Shown here: in pieces, positions 12,201 to 27,200 of the stretch
Numbering within the stretch: the stretch's first letter is position 1
Layout of the letters: the number at the start of each line of letters is the position of its first letter
From: Cyrtodaria siliqua
Lineage: Eukaryota; Mollusca; Bivalvia; Adapedonta; Hiatellidae
Length of the DNA stretch: 64,000 bases
Direction: 5' to 3'
Assembly (NCBI GenBank): GCA_037043455.1
Contig: JAWPHD010005545.1
Location: 1-64,000 of the forward strand
Notes under the pieces: model-generated
Databases searched by the model: none
What the model was told of the DNA's origin: nothing
What the model saw: the letters and a program-made list of their open reading frames with translations, nothing else
Translations under genes and position numbers: made by a program

Positions 12201-15200
12201 TATATATTGTACCTGTTAATAAAATTGACTGAATAACTGATTTGCAGCAAAATTATCAAAGTAAAAGATAGTCTGGTAAACTGCAAAAGTAATAGGAGAC
12301 CACTCTTTTTTATCTGCTAAAAAGTTTCAGAAGAGTTATCCAACATTCAATAGTGCACTAAGTTTTATGATTGCCAATGTTTGTGGATATCCTAACTTTT
12401 GTGAGTACACGCTTAAATAAATACCCCAAACAAGAGCTGAAAAATATATAAAGGACATTGGACTAGTCTTCATTATTTTCATTTTATTCAAAGTATAGTC
12501 TCAAGCAAGAAGTACGCTAGTAAACAACTCTGTACAATCATAATAAAAATCATAGATGCATAATAAACGTTTTTATCTCCCTGCAGATCATATATTGTAC
12601 ATTAATGATACCAAATAAACTATCTTCATGCAGATGTCTGAGACAAATCCAGCCAATGCCAAGTCTGTATTGAAGCGTCTCTACAGCTACGCCCTACATC
12701 CCAGCCCCTTCAAGAGACTCGGAGCAGCTTTGGCTTTTAATAACATATACACGGTGTTCAGGTAATGCCAAGTCTGTATGAAAGCATCTATACAGCTACA
12801 CCCTACATTCCAGCCTTCAAGAGACTCGGAGCAGCCTTGGCCTTTAATTATATGTACACGGTCTTCAGGTAATGCCAAGTCTGTATTAAAGTGTCTATAC
12901 AGCTACGCCCTACATCCCAACCCCTTCAAGAGACTCGGAGCAGCCTTGGTCTTTAATAACATTACACGGTGTTCAGGTAATGCCAAGTCTGTATTAAAGT
13001 GTCTATACAGCTATGCCCTACATTCCAACCCCTTCAAGAGACTTGGAGCAGCCTTGACCTTTAATATCATGTACACGGTGTTGAGGTAATGCCAAGTCTG
13101 TATTAAAGTGTCTGTACAGCTACACCCTACATTCCAGCCCCTTCAAGAGACTCGGAACAGTCTTGGCCTTTAATAACATATACACGGTGTTCAGGTAATG
13201 CCAAGTCTGTATGAAAGCATCTATACAGCTACACCCTAGATCCCAGCCCCTTCAGGGGACTCGGAACAGCCTTGGCCTTCAATAATATATTCACGTAGTC
13301 ACTGTAACGGATCCATCGGGATTGTCTGTTTTTTCTCTTAACAAGCAAAAATCACTAGCATTTTACTTTGGCAGTGACACTTAACAAGTACTTTTGATCA
13401 AGTCAGTGAATGCCTGATATGGTCAAGTGTTCGTGTTTATTCTTAAAATACAAAAAAATTCTAATCCCATTCTCGATACATTTTTTGTCTGTTTCTCCGA
13501 CCTCTCACAGTTTACCTTTAGGTAAAAGTAAGATGACCGGACTGTGTGACTGCTCACAGTCATCAATTTTAATATTAAGTTTGTTTCCTAATCCTCATTA
13601 ACATGCTCGGAAATGAATTTGATATCAAAATGTGTTTGTCGCACTGTTTCTCTTGTTGTATGGTGTATGTGGTATGTGGTTTCTAATATTGAAGAAAAAA
13701 AACATGTTGCACTCACCTTTTTGGAGATGTCAATATTCCATAACGTTTGCAATTAAGAAACTGCACATTCTCCTCTTATTCCTGTAGAACTGCTTAAACA
13801 TGGTGACTGCCAAAATGATAAAAGTACCTGCTTGTTTTAAGTTCTCTTTAAGAGTTTTCTTTAATACATTCCAGTGCATACATATTTTTAACTTCAGAGA
13901 AGAAGAGTCCCTGGTGAACATATTCACATTCCAACTGCTTGTACATTTTGTGGAGAGCTTGGCTATAGCACATGCAGATGAGAAATCACTAGGTAGGTGA
14001 CTGGCACATGTTGTGGAGAGCCTGGCTATAGCACATGCAGATGAGAAATCACTCGGTAGGTAAATGGTACATTTTGTGGAGAGCTTGGCTATAGCAAATC
14101 ACTAGGTAGGTAACTGGTACATTTTGTGGAGAGCTTGGCTGTAGCACATGCAGATGAGAAATCACTAGGTAGGTAACTGGTACATTTTGTGGAGAGCCTG
14201 GCTATAGCACATGCAGATGAGAAATCACTAGGTAGGTAACTGGTACATTTTGTGGAGAGCTTGGCTGTAGCACATGCAGATGAGAAATCACTAGGTAGGT
14301 AACTGGTACATTTTGTGGAGAGCTTGGCTATAGCACATGCAGATGAGAAATCACTAGGTAGGTAACTGGTACATTTTGTGGAGAGCTTGGCTATAGCACA
14401 TGCAGATGAGAAATCACTAGGTAGGTAACTGGTACGTTTTGTGGAGAGCCTGGCTATAGCACATGCAGATGAGAATTCACTAGGTAGGTAACTGGTACAT
14501 TTTGTGGAGAGCTTGGCTATAGCACATGCAGATGAGAAATCACTAGGTAGGTAACTGGTACATTTTGTGGAGAGCTTGGCTATAGCAAATCACTAGGTAG
14601 GTAACTGGTACTTTTTGTTGAGAGCTTGGCTGTAGCAAATCACTAGGTAGGTAACTGGTACATTTTGTGGAGAGCTTGGCTATAGCAAATCACTAGGTAG
14701 GTAACTGGTACTTTTTGTTGAGAGCTTGCTTGGCTGTATCACATGCAGATGAGAAATCACTAGGTAGGTAACTGGTACATTTTGTGGAGAGCTTGGCTAT
14801 AGCAAATCACTAGGTAGGTAACTGGTACTTTTTGTTGAGAGCTTGCTTGGCTGTATCACATGCAGATGAGAAATCACTAGGTAGGTAACTGGTACATTTT
14901 GTGGAGAGCTTGGCTATAGCAAATCACTAGGTAGGTAACTGGTACTTTTTGTTGAGAGCTTGGCTGTAGCAAATCACTAGGTAGGTAACTGGTACATTTT
15001 GTCGAGAGCTTGGCTATAGCAAATCACTAGGTAGGTAACTGGTACATTTTGTCGAGAGCTTGGCTATAGCAAATCACTAGGTAGGTAACTGGTACTTTTT
15101 GTTGAGAGCTTGGCTGTAGCAAATCACTAGGTAGGTAACTGGTACATTTTGTGGAGAGCTTGACTATAGCAAATCACTAGGTAGGTAACTGGTACATTTT

Positions 15201-18200
15201 GTGGAGAGCTTGGCTATAGCAAATCACTAGGTAGGTAACTGGTACTTTTTGTTGAGAGCTTGCTTGGCTGTATCACATGCAGATGATAAATCACTAGGAA
15301 GTTGTTGCTATACTTTGTGGTACGCTAAATTTTTGCAGATGAAACAACATCACAAGATAAGTAACTGATGCATTTGCGGAGAGCTTGGCTTAGCAGATAA
15401 AAGCACTAGTTAGGGAGCTGGTACTTTTTGTGGAGAGCTTAGCTTATAGCACATTAGAAATAACTAAGTAGGTAATTGGTATACAAGGATCAACACACAT
15501 TTGCATTCTTTGCAGGTCAGAAATATATCGGTAGGTAGCTGTTACATTTTGTTGATGAATTTAACCGGTTTTGTATATTGCAAAGCATTGAAGAAAATAT
15601 TTGAGATATGTGAATTAAATACAATAAATTACATATAAATTCGGAATATGAATTCAAACTAGACACAATGAATCAATGAAATGAGTTTTTCCCTCCCATT
15701 AACACATCATATTAGGTTATATTGGAACTGCAAACTCAAAGGGAGATGAGATGAAGGATGAAGTTTCCCATCAGACACGTTGCCGCCAGGGAGAGAACCG
15801 ACGCTGGGCAGAGGTCTGTAGCTCTAAAGCAATATATCTATAATCCATTGAGCTACCAAGGCTGCTAAAACTGGACAAGAGTCTAATTTTGTTTTAAGAA
15901 AAAAAATTACTGGATGTTGCTTGTTTTAGACCACCTGGTTACAGAAGCTTTCATTGTTCCTGAACATTGTTAGTTTATAGATGTCATTGAAAGCCGTTTG
16001 TTACAGGCACCCAGGAGCAGTGTTGTAAATCGCTGGAACATTTGGAGAAGATAATCCGACATAAAGCTGCCATTCTCAAGGTACCATCAAAAATGAGGAA
16101 AGAACCGAAGTAAGTTTTACATGTTTTGTGCATCCTCCCACATTATTTTTACATTGCTACATGTCATTTCTCTGACCCTAACTTATTAAAACTGTGGAAT
16201 TACATGGTGGCATTAATGGGAAAGACATGCAGCTAATTAAGAGATAACCATGCTAAGATTTTTATCTGGAACGGTCGGTATGTGGTTGGTTTTACGGTCT
16301 GAAATTTTGTTTTACGGCAATGCGGGAACGGAAAACGTAATTTCAGACCGTAAAACCAACCACATACCGTCCCAGATTGAAAATCTTAGCATGGTTATCT
16401 CGATTCTAATGCTTTTACATTCAAATGCTACAATATAAAATCAAATCATACATACACTCTTGTTTTTCTATGAAAACTCAAATTCGTGGATGCCAGCATT
16501 TTTTGACATCATCCAATGACATCGTTTTTATCAACGTTATGTGACGTCACATATTTTTCAGACGGTAAATCAAGGTTTTTACGGTCGCAAATTTGAAACG
16601 TTAGCCAGTAGAGCAACATGTTACATAATAGTTGTATTAGAATTTTTCTTAGTACTTGTATTGGATGGCATCATGCAACAGTTATTTATTAAACTTGCAT
16701 GTTAGGTGTATATATCGTGGACCTTCATCCCATTTCTGAATTATTCCATGGTAAACAATATGTGACTAAGACCTTGTTCGACATTCAAGAACTATTTTTG
16801 TCTCGCCTTTTCGAAGAATGAATGAATTGGGTTTTACGGCACATCGACACATAAATAGGTCATATTGTGCGCAAAAACTGATGAATGATGAAGAAATGAA
16901 GGATTAATTAAAAATTAATGTAAATACATAAAGATCAAACTATTTACAAGTAAGGGATGAAATGGTAGAAATATAAATTGTATACGTAAATCAACAAATG
17001 CCCGAAAACGGTTATATAAAGAAGTAACTTTTCGAAGGAAAAAAGAGGAATAAGTGTTGCTTTCTGGTGGCGGCGGCAACGTTCAAGTTTTGTGTTTAGG
17101 TAATTTTCTCAAAAACTGTATGCGCTAGACCTTTCAAACTTTGCTTATAGTTGTATCTTGGGTGGTACATCACAACGTGACAAAGCAAATGTGGAAGTGA
17201 CCTTGACCCTCCAAGTAAATGGCAGATAATAATTTTTACCTTCAACTTTTGCGTTTAAGTCACTTTTTCACAAACTGTATGCACTAGTCCTTTCAAACTT
17301 TGCTTATAGTTGTATCTTGGGTGGTACATTGCAAGGTGACAAAGCAAATGTGGAAGTGACCTTGACCCTCCAAGCAAAGGTCAGATAACAATAATTTTAC
17401 CTTCAACTTTTTTGTTGAGGTCAATTTCTCGCAAACTGTATGCACTACACCTTTCAAACTTTGCTTATAGTTGTATCTTGGATGGTACATTGCAACGTGA
17501 CAAAGCAAATGTGGATATGACCTTGACCCTCCAAGCAAGGGGCAGATGACTTAATAATTTTTACCTTCAACATTTGCGTTTAGGTCACTTTTTCACAAAC
17601 TGTATGCACTAAGACCTTTCAAACTTTGCTTATTGTTGTAACTTTAGTGGTACATTGCAATGTGTCAAAGCAGATGTGGATGTGACCTTGACCCTCCAAG
17701 CAAGCTGTATGCACTAAGACCTTTCAAACTTTGCTTATAGTTGTATCTTGAGTGGTACATTACAATGTGTCAAAGCAAATGTGGATGTGACCTTGACCCT
17801 CCAAGCAAGCTGTATGCACTAAGATCTTTCAAACTTTGCTCATAGTTGTATCTTGAGTGGTACATTGCAATGTGTCAAAGCAAATGTGGATGTGACCTTG
17901 ACCGTCCAAGCAAGGGGCAGTTAACTTAATAATTTTTACCTTCAACATATGCGTTTAGGTCACTTTCTCACAAACTTTAAGCATTACACATTTCAAACTT
18001 CGCTTATATGTAGTTGTTTCTTGGGTAGTACATCACAACGTGTCAAAAAGCAAATGTGGATGTGACCTATACCATCCAAGCAAAGGGCAGATAACTTTAA
18101 TTGTTACATTTACATCACTTTCTCATGAACTATAATTATGCACTAGATGCTTTAAAGCAGAACTTGGTATTAAATCAACAAATCCGCTTTTGATATGTTT

Positions 18201-21200
18201 TTAAGTATTAAATATCATTATAAATACGATTTTTACTGTGCCATTGATGTATGTTCAGTGAAAATATGTTTTTAAAGATAAAAATCGAAGAGGCGAACAG
18301 GCATCGCTCAAAAATCTAAGGGGAAAAACTCTTGCGCAAATTACCGGAAGTGACGTCATTGTGAACAAACTATTTTTTGTTTACATTGGGACTGAACGCA
18401 AAACATTATACCTTATGTGAAAATGTGAGAATTAATCGATCATGATGCTGAGTCAGAGGAAATGCCCGTGATAAGACGGTTACACAATGTGCAACCATAC
18501 GATTTTGAGCCAGAATACGTGTCTGAGGACGAAAATACGATTCATCAACTGATGATGAAGTTGAACGCGGTGCAGGTGCAAATGGAGAGCTTGTAAAGAC
18601 TATCGTGTCATGTCATTCGTTACGTTCAGCAGTTCATTACACTATTCACTAATCTAACAAAATAGCGTATTTATACACTTACAGCAACAACAAACAACAA
18701 ACAACGTAAAAATTGTTTTCATCGAAATCTGACAGTAAGTCACCCGCAACACTGCAATATCTTGGTACATACACAATAACCGCGAAATGTAGTATATTCC
18801 GAATGAATGGAACTGGTCTAATACCTATACATTAATACGAGCGTCAGATTTTTTTGCCGATAAGTAGACATTATTCATAATTGATAAAAATGAATAAAAA
18901 CAATAATAAATGAAACAGCATATAATTTTGGCGCCATAATTTCTATAGTATTATATATTTGCCATAAGTCGCCATCAACACCAACCACTCTATAGGAGCG
19001 GTGTTTGCAATATGACACGCTCTCTAGTCTCCACGTGCCCCCAAATATCAATATACCACAGACTAATCAAATATTGCGGTGCACTATTGAAGTACAGCCT
19101 AATTAGGGTACATACGTCGATATATCACAAAAGCACGCACTATTTAGGGAAACCTAGTTTTATGATATATTTCCTGTTAATTGCAATTACTTGAGCAGTG
19201 TAATACCGCAGAGGGCAGACACGCATTGTACAAGACGGATATATCACATGATATGCGAGCTCTAATTTGTCGCGCGCAAAGAGAGAAAAATACTATGATT
19301 TAAATAATATAGCCAAATGTATTATGAGCACGATATAGACAGTAAGTATACTTACTCATGTATACTTACTTCTGATATACAGATCGAAAACAGACCAAAC
19401 ATATCAAATTACCATAATATAAAGTACAAGCTAAGAGGCGTTATTGTTGTTGCTTTGCCACAAAACATTACTGAATTAATATAAAAGCTAGTAATATTAT
19501 TAATTTTCTGCCTTGTGATAGATATCCATGAAACATTTTGTATTTTTTTTTCAAATCCATAGACCTATATATGTTGATAATATATATCTATAACACTATT
19601 GGCAGAAGAGATGTATAATTTAAAATTATTAAAATTAAAATTTGGAAACAAAGACACAGAGTTTATTTCACCGGATTAATTTAAATTTATATGCTGAACG
19701 TTCTTAGCAATCTTTTAAAAAAGTCGGCTATATAATATTAGCGTCGTCAACTCGTCATTGATTCACGGAAAGACGCATGCTTCTAATTCAACAACTAAAC
19801 ATTCAAGGTGTATATAAAGATCTAAGACTATATACCTTTCTTCAATTTATCATAAGTATACCCGATGAGGTGCTAAGATATTTGAACATAAATGTCAATC
19901 TTACTTCATGTATGAATTTCCTCAACGCCGGTCGAATAGGCGAATACAACTTGCTTGGAGACGGCGGGGTTATGCACTTCTCATTTTTATAGTCAAATAT
20001 CGTTGGTACCGCTGTTGATTTTAATCTGCATGGCCTTTTGTTCTCCAAATTCAAAGATAATGAAACCAAAGGATGGACTTCCCACGAAGTCAACTCAAAA
20101 TGTTTGCTACAAACTCGCGCGTCTTTCGTAGGTTCCGACTTCCTCGACGAGTCGGGCGATTTTCTTCGGTAACGATCTACCCACACTTCAAATATCATTA
20201 TCTCGATTAGGGAAACGGAAGAAACTTAGGTTATTATCTTGTCCTTCTTTATGCAAACTTTTTTACCCAGCAACAGCACACGGCATTTTAAAGAAGTACC
20301 ATAAAACGTAATCCTACATAGACAATACTATACAACTCAATGCGACACCGCTAATCGTTTGGTACCAATGACGTCACAGGATCACGTGACACTTACCTGT
20401 CTTCAAAAAGGGTGAAACTCGAAGCGTGTGCGCTATGAGATAAAATTGGCTACTGTGAGAAAACGGGACAACCAATAAGTGTAAGATTTGAACAGATTGT
20501 ATATTATATATATATATTTCCGAATATATACTCAAAAGACACGCCGTATTTCACCTTTAAACCTAGTTTATTGTTTAATCTTTGGAAGACAAAACATTCT
20601 ATTTTGACATAGTTGTGTCTTGGGTAGTGCATCTTTTTGGACGCATGGATTTCATCTATGTCCTTGACCTACTTTTTGGAACTGATGATTTTTAGCTCTA
20701 CAGATAAAAGATCCTTCCGTCTGTCCGTCCGTAAACTCTTTTTTTTGTAGCGACTACTCCTCTGAAACTATTGGATGTATTTTCATTAAACAGAAATGTT
20801 GCCCATGATGTCTAGTTGATCAGCAAACATTCATGTTGATGTGAAATCCAAGATGGCTGCCAAAGCTAAAAATAGATTTTTAAAAAGTTTGTAGCAACTA
20901 CTTCTTGAAAACTTTAAGTGATATTGATATGGGACTTTTTCTAAAATGATCAGCATGACACGATGTTGGCCCTTGTCGAAAATCGTTTTGATTCGACATT
21001 AAACATGGCTGCCAGCGCCATCTTTGTTTACATAGAGTTATATAGAAAAAAGTTGTAGTGACTACCTCTCTGAAATTACTTGACGGATTTTCATGAAACT
21101 TCACAGGAATGTTGCTCTTGATGTCTAATTGATCCTAGCAAAATTTCAGGTTAGCCGAAAATTCAAGATGGCCACCATGGCTAAAAAAAGATTTTTTAAA

Positions 21201-24200
21201 AACAAGTTTGTAGTAACTACTTCTTGAAAACTATAAATGATATTGAAATGGGACTTTTTCTAAAATGATCAGCATGACACGATGTTGGCCCTTGTCGGAA
21301 ATCGTTTTGATTCGACATTAAACATGGCTGCCAGTGGCCATCTTTGTTTACATCGAGTTATAAAAACTTGTATAGACTTGTTCTCCGAAACGACTAGTTG
21401 ATTCTAGCAAAATTTCAGGGTGGCCGGAAATTCAAGATGGCCACCACGGCTAAAAATAGAAAAATTGTAGCGACGCCTTCCTAAAAACTGTGTGATTTTG
21501 ATATGGGACTTTTTCTAAAATGATCAGGATGACATGTTGTTGGTCCTCATCGAAAATCGCTTTGATTTGACTTTAAAAATGGCTGCCAGCAGCCATCTTT
21601 GTTTACATAGAGTTATATAGTAAAACCTTGTAGCGACTACTCCTCTGTAACTACTTGACGGATGTTCATGAAACTTCTCAGGAATATTGCTCCTGATGTC
21701 TAATTGATTCTAGCAAAATTTCAGGCTGGCCAGAAATTCAAGATGGCCACCACGGCTACAAATATATTTAAAAACGAAGAAAATTTATAGCGACTGCTTC
21801 CTGAAAACTATGTGATATTGATATGGGACTTTTTCTAAAATGATCGTCATGACATGAGGTTGGTAATTATCGAAAATCATTTTGATTCAACTTTAAACAT
21901 GGCTGCCAGTGGCCATCTTTGTTTACATAGAGTTATATAGTAATCAAAGATCAGCAGAGCTGATGACGTGGTGCGGTGTCCGTCGTCCGTCTGTCCGTAA
22001 AATGTTTTTGTAGCCACTACTCCTCTGAAACTTCTGGATGGATTTTCAAGAAACTGTACAGAATTGTTGCCCATGATGTCTAGTTGATCTTAGCAAAAAT
22101 TCACTTTGATGTGAAATTCAAGATGGCCATCACAGATAAAAATAGACTTTTAAAGAAGAAGTTTGTAGCGACTACTTCTTGAAAACTATAAGTGATATTG
22201 ATATGGGACTTTTTCTAAAATGGTCAGCATGACATGTTAAAAAATATTTTGATTCAAAATTAAATGACTACTCTGAAACTACTTGACAGATTTCAGGAAA
22301 ATCACAGGAAGAGCTTCAAGGTCATTGACCTTGTGTTAGTTATTAAATGTTCACAAACTTTCATTTAAGCATCATTTATCTTTTATTTTTAAGATGTATT
22401 GTATTTTGTATATTGTATTTACCGTGTATATATTGTATTTTCAGAAGCTGGACTGGTCTAACACTGGATATTGCCGTACGCTGGCTCACTAGACAGTGTG
22501 GTAGACCCCAGACAGAATGTAGACATGCCTGCATGAAACTCTCATATCAGTTGTGCACTCTTATTGGTGGTGAGTGACAACTTTTATTTTATATCCGCTC
22601 AATAATGTATTCATACTGGACAACAGAAACATCAACAAATTTCAAAAAGGAAATAGGTGGTTAAATAGATCAGACATGGAGAGAAGTTTGATCATTGAAC
22701 AATCAATGTCTGAAGGTTAGAAAGAAGAAGCTGTATAGTCACAAATTCTGTTTTTCCCAATCAATGCATGTCATGCATCCATCCATTCATTCATTGAATT
22801 TGTTCATCCATCCACGCATTCATACATACTTTCATGTAGTAATGTTTTTTGTCCGTCGTCCGTCCGTCACACTTTAGCCTGCAGCCTAACCTTGGCCATG
22901 ACTTGAAAAGGATTTGACACATGTTCATGAAACTTCACACACACTTAACCAAAGGAATGCTGTTACACATGTCCAATAACTCTGACTTTCATTTTGACAG
23001 AGTTATGCCCCTTTCATAAAACTAACCTGCAGCCTAACCAGGCTTACAGCTAGCCATAACTTAAGAAGTATTTGACCTATGTTCATGAAACTTCACACGT
23101 ATTTTCATCTTACCACACAGAATATTGTTACCCATGACCAATAACTCTGACTTTCATTTTGACATAGTTATGTCCCCTTTCTTGAAACCTAACCAAGCTC
23201 ATAACTAGTTGTAACTGAAGAAGTGTTAGATCTATGTTCATGAAACTTCACACACATATTCATCTTACTACATAGAATATCGTTACCCACGACCAGTAAC
23301 TCTGACTACAATTTCAGCAGTTTTATACCCCTTTTCATAAAACTTTAACCTGCAACCTAACCAAGCTCATAACTGGCCATAACTTGAAAAGTATTTGACC
23401 TATGTTCATAAAATTTCACACACATATTCTTTTTAACTGAATGAATGTTGTTTCACATGTCCAATAACTATGACTTTCATTTCTGCAGAGTTATGCCCCT
23501 TTTCATAAAACTTAAACCTGCTACATAACCAAGCTCGTAACTGGCCATAACTTAAAAAGTATTTGACCTGCGTTGATGAAACTTCATACATATACATCTT
23601 AACTGAAGGAATGCCATTACACATGTCCAATAATTCTGACTTTCATTTTGAGTTATGCCCTCTTTTTATAAAACTAACCTGCAACCTAACCTATCTCATA
23701 ACTTGGCAAAATATTGACCTATGGTCATGAAACTTTACACAGTTCTTCCTTATGAATTATCCAATGCAGATGTATGCCCCTTTTCATAAACTTTAACACT
23801 TAAAAAAAAAAATAACATGAAGGATTGCACTCCGTGTCTTCAACTTTATAGTTAGATTGTACTTGGTGAAATAAGCACACGGCAGGTGACACAAGTGTTC
23901 CGTGGAACACCCTTCTAGTGCTTTTAGTTCTTCATTCCATCTTTGTATTCATCTTTCATCAACCTCTTCATCATATCCTGTTATCCATGCATCCATTCTG
24001 TTATCAGTTTGTCTGACCATCCTTCTATACATTCACTCTGTACATCCTATATTACAGGTGTCAAGGTGCCAGTAAAGTTTTTCCAGACCTGTCTGAAAGG
24101 GAAGGGCCCTGAATACTGGATACAGAGGTACTTTTTATATTCCCTCCAAAAATATACATGGTCATACGCCTTTTTTCATTTCCAAGACTGGGATGGCTAA

Positions 24201-27200
24201 TCTCAGAAAGTTCTGGATAAATTGAATTATCTTTTACGGCGGAGGAAAAAGCATACTTTGTAGGGGTATGTGCACTTCTGTTGAATATTAAGAAAGATGT
24301 GCAGCCGAAAATATACATGAATCAGACGCTTTGTTGATAATTTGTCGATCAAATAGTCACATGATTTGCCACCATGTTAGAAACAAATCTCATTATCTGG
24401 ATTTTTTGAAATTTAGTAGCTTCAGACTTTCAGAGAAAGTTCAGGGAGAAGAATTTGTCATTATTTCCCTTTATGACAGGTTTGAAGGTGGAGGCCACGC
24501 GGGAAAAATAAAGTTTGGAATAGAAGGAAGCCCGACATTGACAGATGCAGCAGACGTGTTCTCGCTGCAGACAACACTGGCTTGGTTTGATAATGTACTG
24601 GCTGCCCTTGACTGCTATACTTGGGTGTTTGGTGAAAATCTGCTGTCCCCTGGGGACCTGTTTGCAAGTAAGGGCACACATAGCATGGTGTTCTATGGTA
24701 TCACGGTACTTGAATGCTAAACCATATATAAAGAAAAGGAAAGAAATGCTTTCTGTGATCCTTCTACTAAATTGTTATGATATTGAATTTAATTGACTTT
24801 ACATAAAAGTGTCAGAATTGGATTTTAAAAGAAGGGTTCCCTCTTTGAGCTTATTATTTTTGAAGTGTATCATGCATTAGGTAGAAACTGGTATAATGAA
24901 TGAATGAATGAATGGTGTTTTACGGCACGTCGACACATAAACAGGTCATATTGCGCGCAAAAAAAATAGATGCAATGAATGACCGTTTTTGGAAACATTA
25001 ATTTATTACAGACTCGTCAGAAGAAACATTAATGAATGTCATAACATCTAGGGTAATGGAAACTGCATTTATGGAGAGTAGGAGTTTTGAATTTTTAAGA
25101 CGAAAATTTTCCCTGTTTTTTTGCATGTTTGGAAATAGTCATTTATTTATGACAAACCCTTATTTTTTCTCAATATTATTATTATACATATACATAATAA
25201 ACATCGATTTGATTATATTGTGGTATCGTAGAACCCTTGATATCACAGGAAGCCAGTATAAATGATTGCTATGGACTATATCTGTTATTCACTGACATGT
25301 GGCCATTTCATACTAGTAATAGTTAACAAGTTATTATTGCACTTGATACTGAATCATCTGTGTTTAGTTTTCCTGAAAGTAGATGGGTGTAAATTGGATT
25401 TACAGAATTGATTTCTTGGTATATATTACGTGATATGAATCACCCTCCAAAGCTATAGAAAATAATCCCTTATCTCTCCATCCATGCACACACACACAGA
25501 CAATGATATAACATGAGTATTGTTGGATTCTCAGTAAGTTTTCTTGCCATTCTATTGTGTTTACTATATAGTAACATAATTATTCTTTCAGCAAAGACAA
25601 CTGATGGTAGTGCAAGTTACGTATTTACCTCCCTTGAATACTTCCTGAAACATATGGCACTTGTGGACATAGACGATGTTGTGGAGTTGTTTCCACAGAA
25701 GTCTCAGACAGATTTCTTTACACCAAAAGAGAAAGACGACTTCAACAGGTGAGCTTGCAATTTGCAGTCTTTTTTGCTGCCTTCTCATTGGAATAAATAA
25801 GTGTAGGTTAGTTTTGATGTCATACAGTTTTGTTTTGTCTTTTGCTTACATATATATGTCAAGTCATTATGTTGAGCTGTTGTCACCTTTTATTATTATT
25901 TTGGTGGTTATTTGATAATTGGTGTGTTTTTCAAAATCTTGTTTTCATTATGAGTAATCAGAATGTACAAATGATATTTTTGTTCGAAATATGACATCAA
26001 AACTTTAGGACATAATAATAAGGAAATGTTGATAACATCTGTTGTCATACTGCAAAGAAAATTCTCAGGATTTCATTGGTCAATGCGCCGTAGACATGAG
26101 CCCATGTCTACGTCTCGAGACGTGAACATAATACACAAAAACAAAATGGTGACGATAACGTTGCCGATTCGTTTTGGAAACCGCCGATTGTTTCCTTCCT
26201 ATCGCTTTTCTGCGCTTTCCACTATGTGTAAAAGTCTGAAATAATCGTAAGTGTATTTTTTTTGGCAATTTTACAGATAATAAAACATTAACATAGTGAC
26301 AAAATACGTTTATTTTATTAAAAAATCCGCTAAATTTAACGACGTTAGAGCGATGAAGTCACGAAAGTAAACAACGTCTAGTATGAGGCACGTTACGGAA
26401 AAATTGGCGCAATAAAAATGAAATCGTGTGTTTGGCTTTTTCTTTCTTAAATAAATGGTTACAACTTTGAAGTATGACAAATTCGTTATTAGGATTCTTG
26501 ACAGGGAACATGGGCTCACATTCCCTGCCTGGAAATATATATTCCCCCACACCTAACGGCTCGGGTGAATATAATTTCCAGGCAGGGAATGTGAGCCCAT
26601 GTCCCCTGTCAAGAATCCTAATAACTTATAGTATAAAAAGAAAATACCTGTGAAATAAAAAAATAAATAAAAAAAATATCAAAAATATTTTCTTTACATA
26701 AATTACATACTTTATGTATACTTAGTGGCAGAGATGGCATATTGTCTATGAATAAAATATATTTTCTTTGATAACTAATATTACTGTTGTCATTCCGTCA
26801 CCAGGGCGAAGTGTACAGTAATTGTGCGTCTGCTGGGATTCCTGACAGTCATGTTGGCCAAATACAAGAAAGAGGCGCTGGCAGTGAGTTTTCATTGTGT
26901 TTGACTAAACAAATGGGAATCAGTTTGTACTTGCCAGCATTTAAGTTGTTTCACAGAGACACCACAAGAATGGCTTTATTGGTCCTTTACCGGTGTCACC
27001 GGAGGGGACTTTAGGTTTGCACCCCCACCCCATCCGTCTGTCAGTCAGTCGGTCCCTCCCACAAATATGGATCCTGCGATATTGAGAAAAGTACTTAAAA
27101 TATTTTTATGAAACTTTGCATGTTGGTAGAGGGCAGTGAGGGGAATGATTATGCACGTTATTTTATTTTGTTGATTTCATAAAAAATATGGTTGCAAGGG

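Noticed and set aside
24331..24796. Open frames overlapping exon 8 in other frames or extending past its splice sites
   Set aside because: Only the segment 24480-24667 between good splice sites in one frame fits PRKDC; the rest is intron read-through or shadow.
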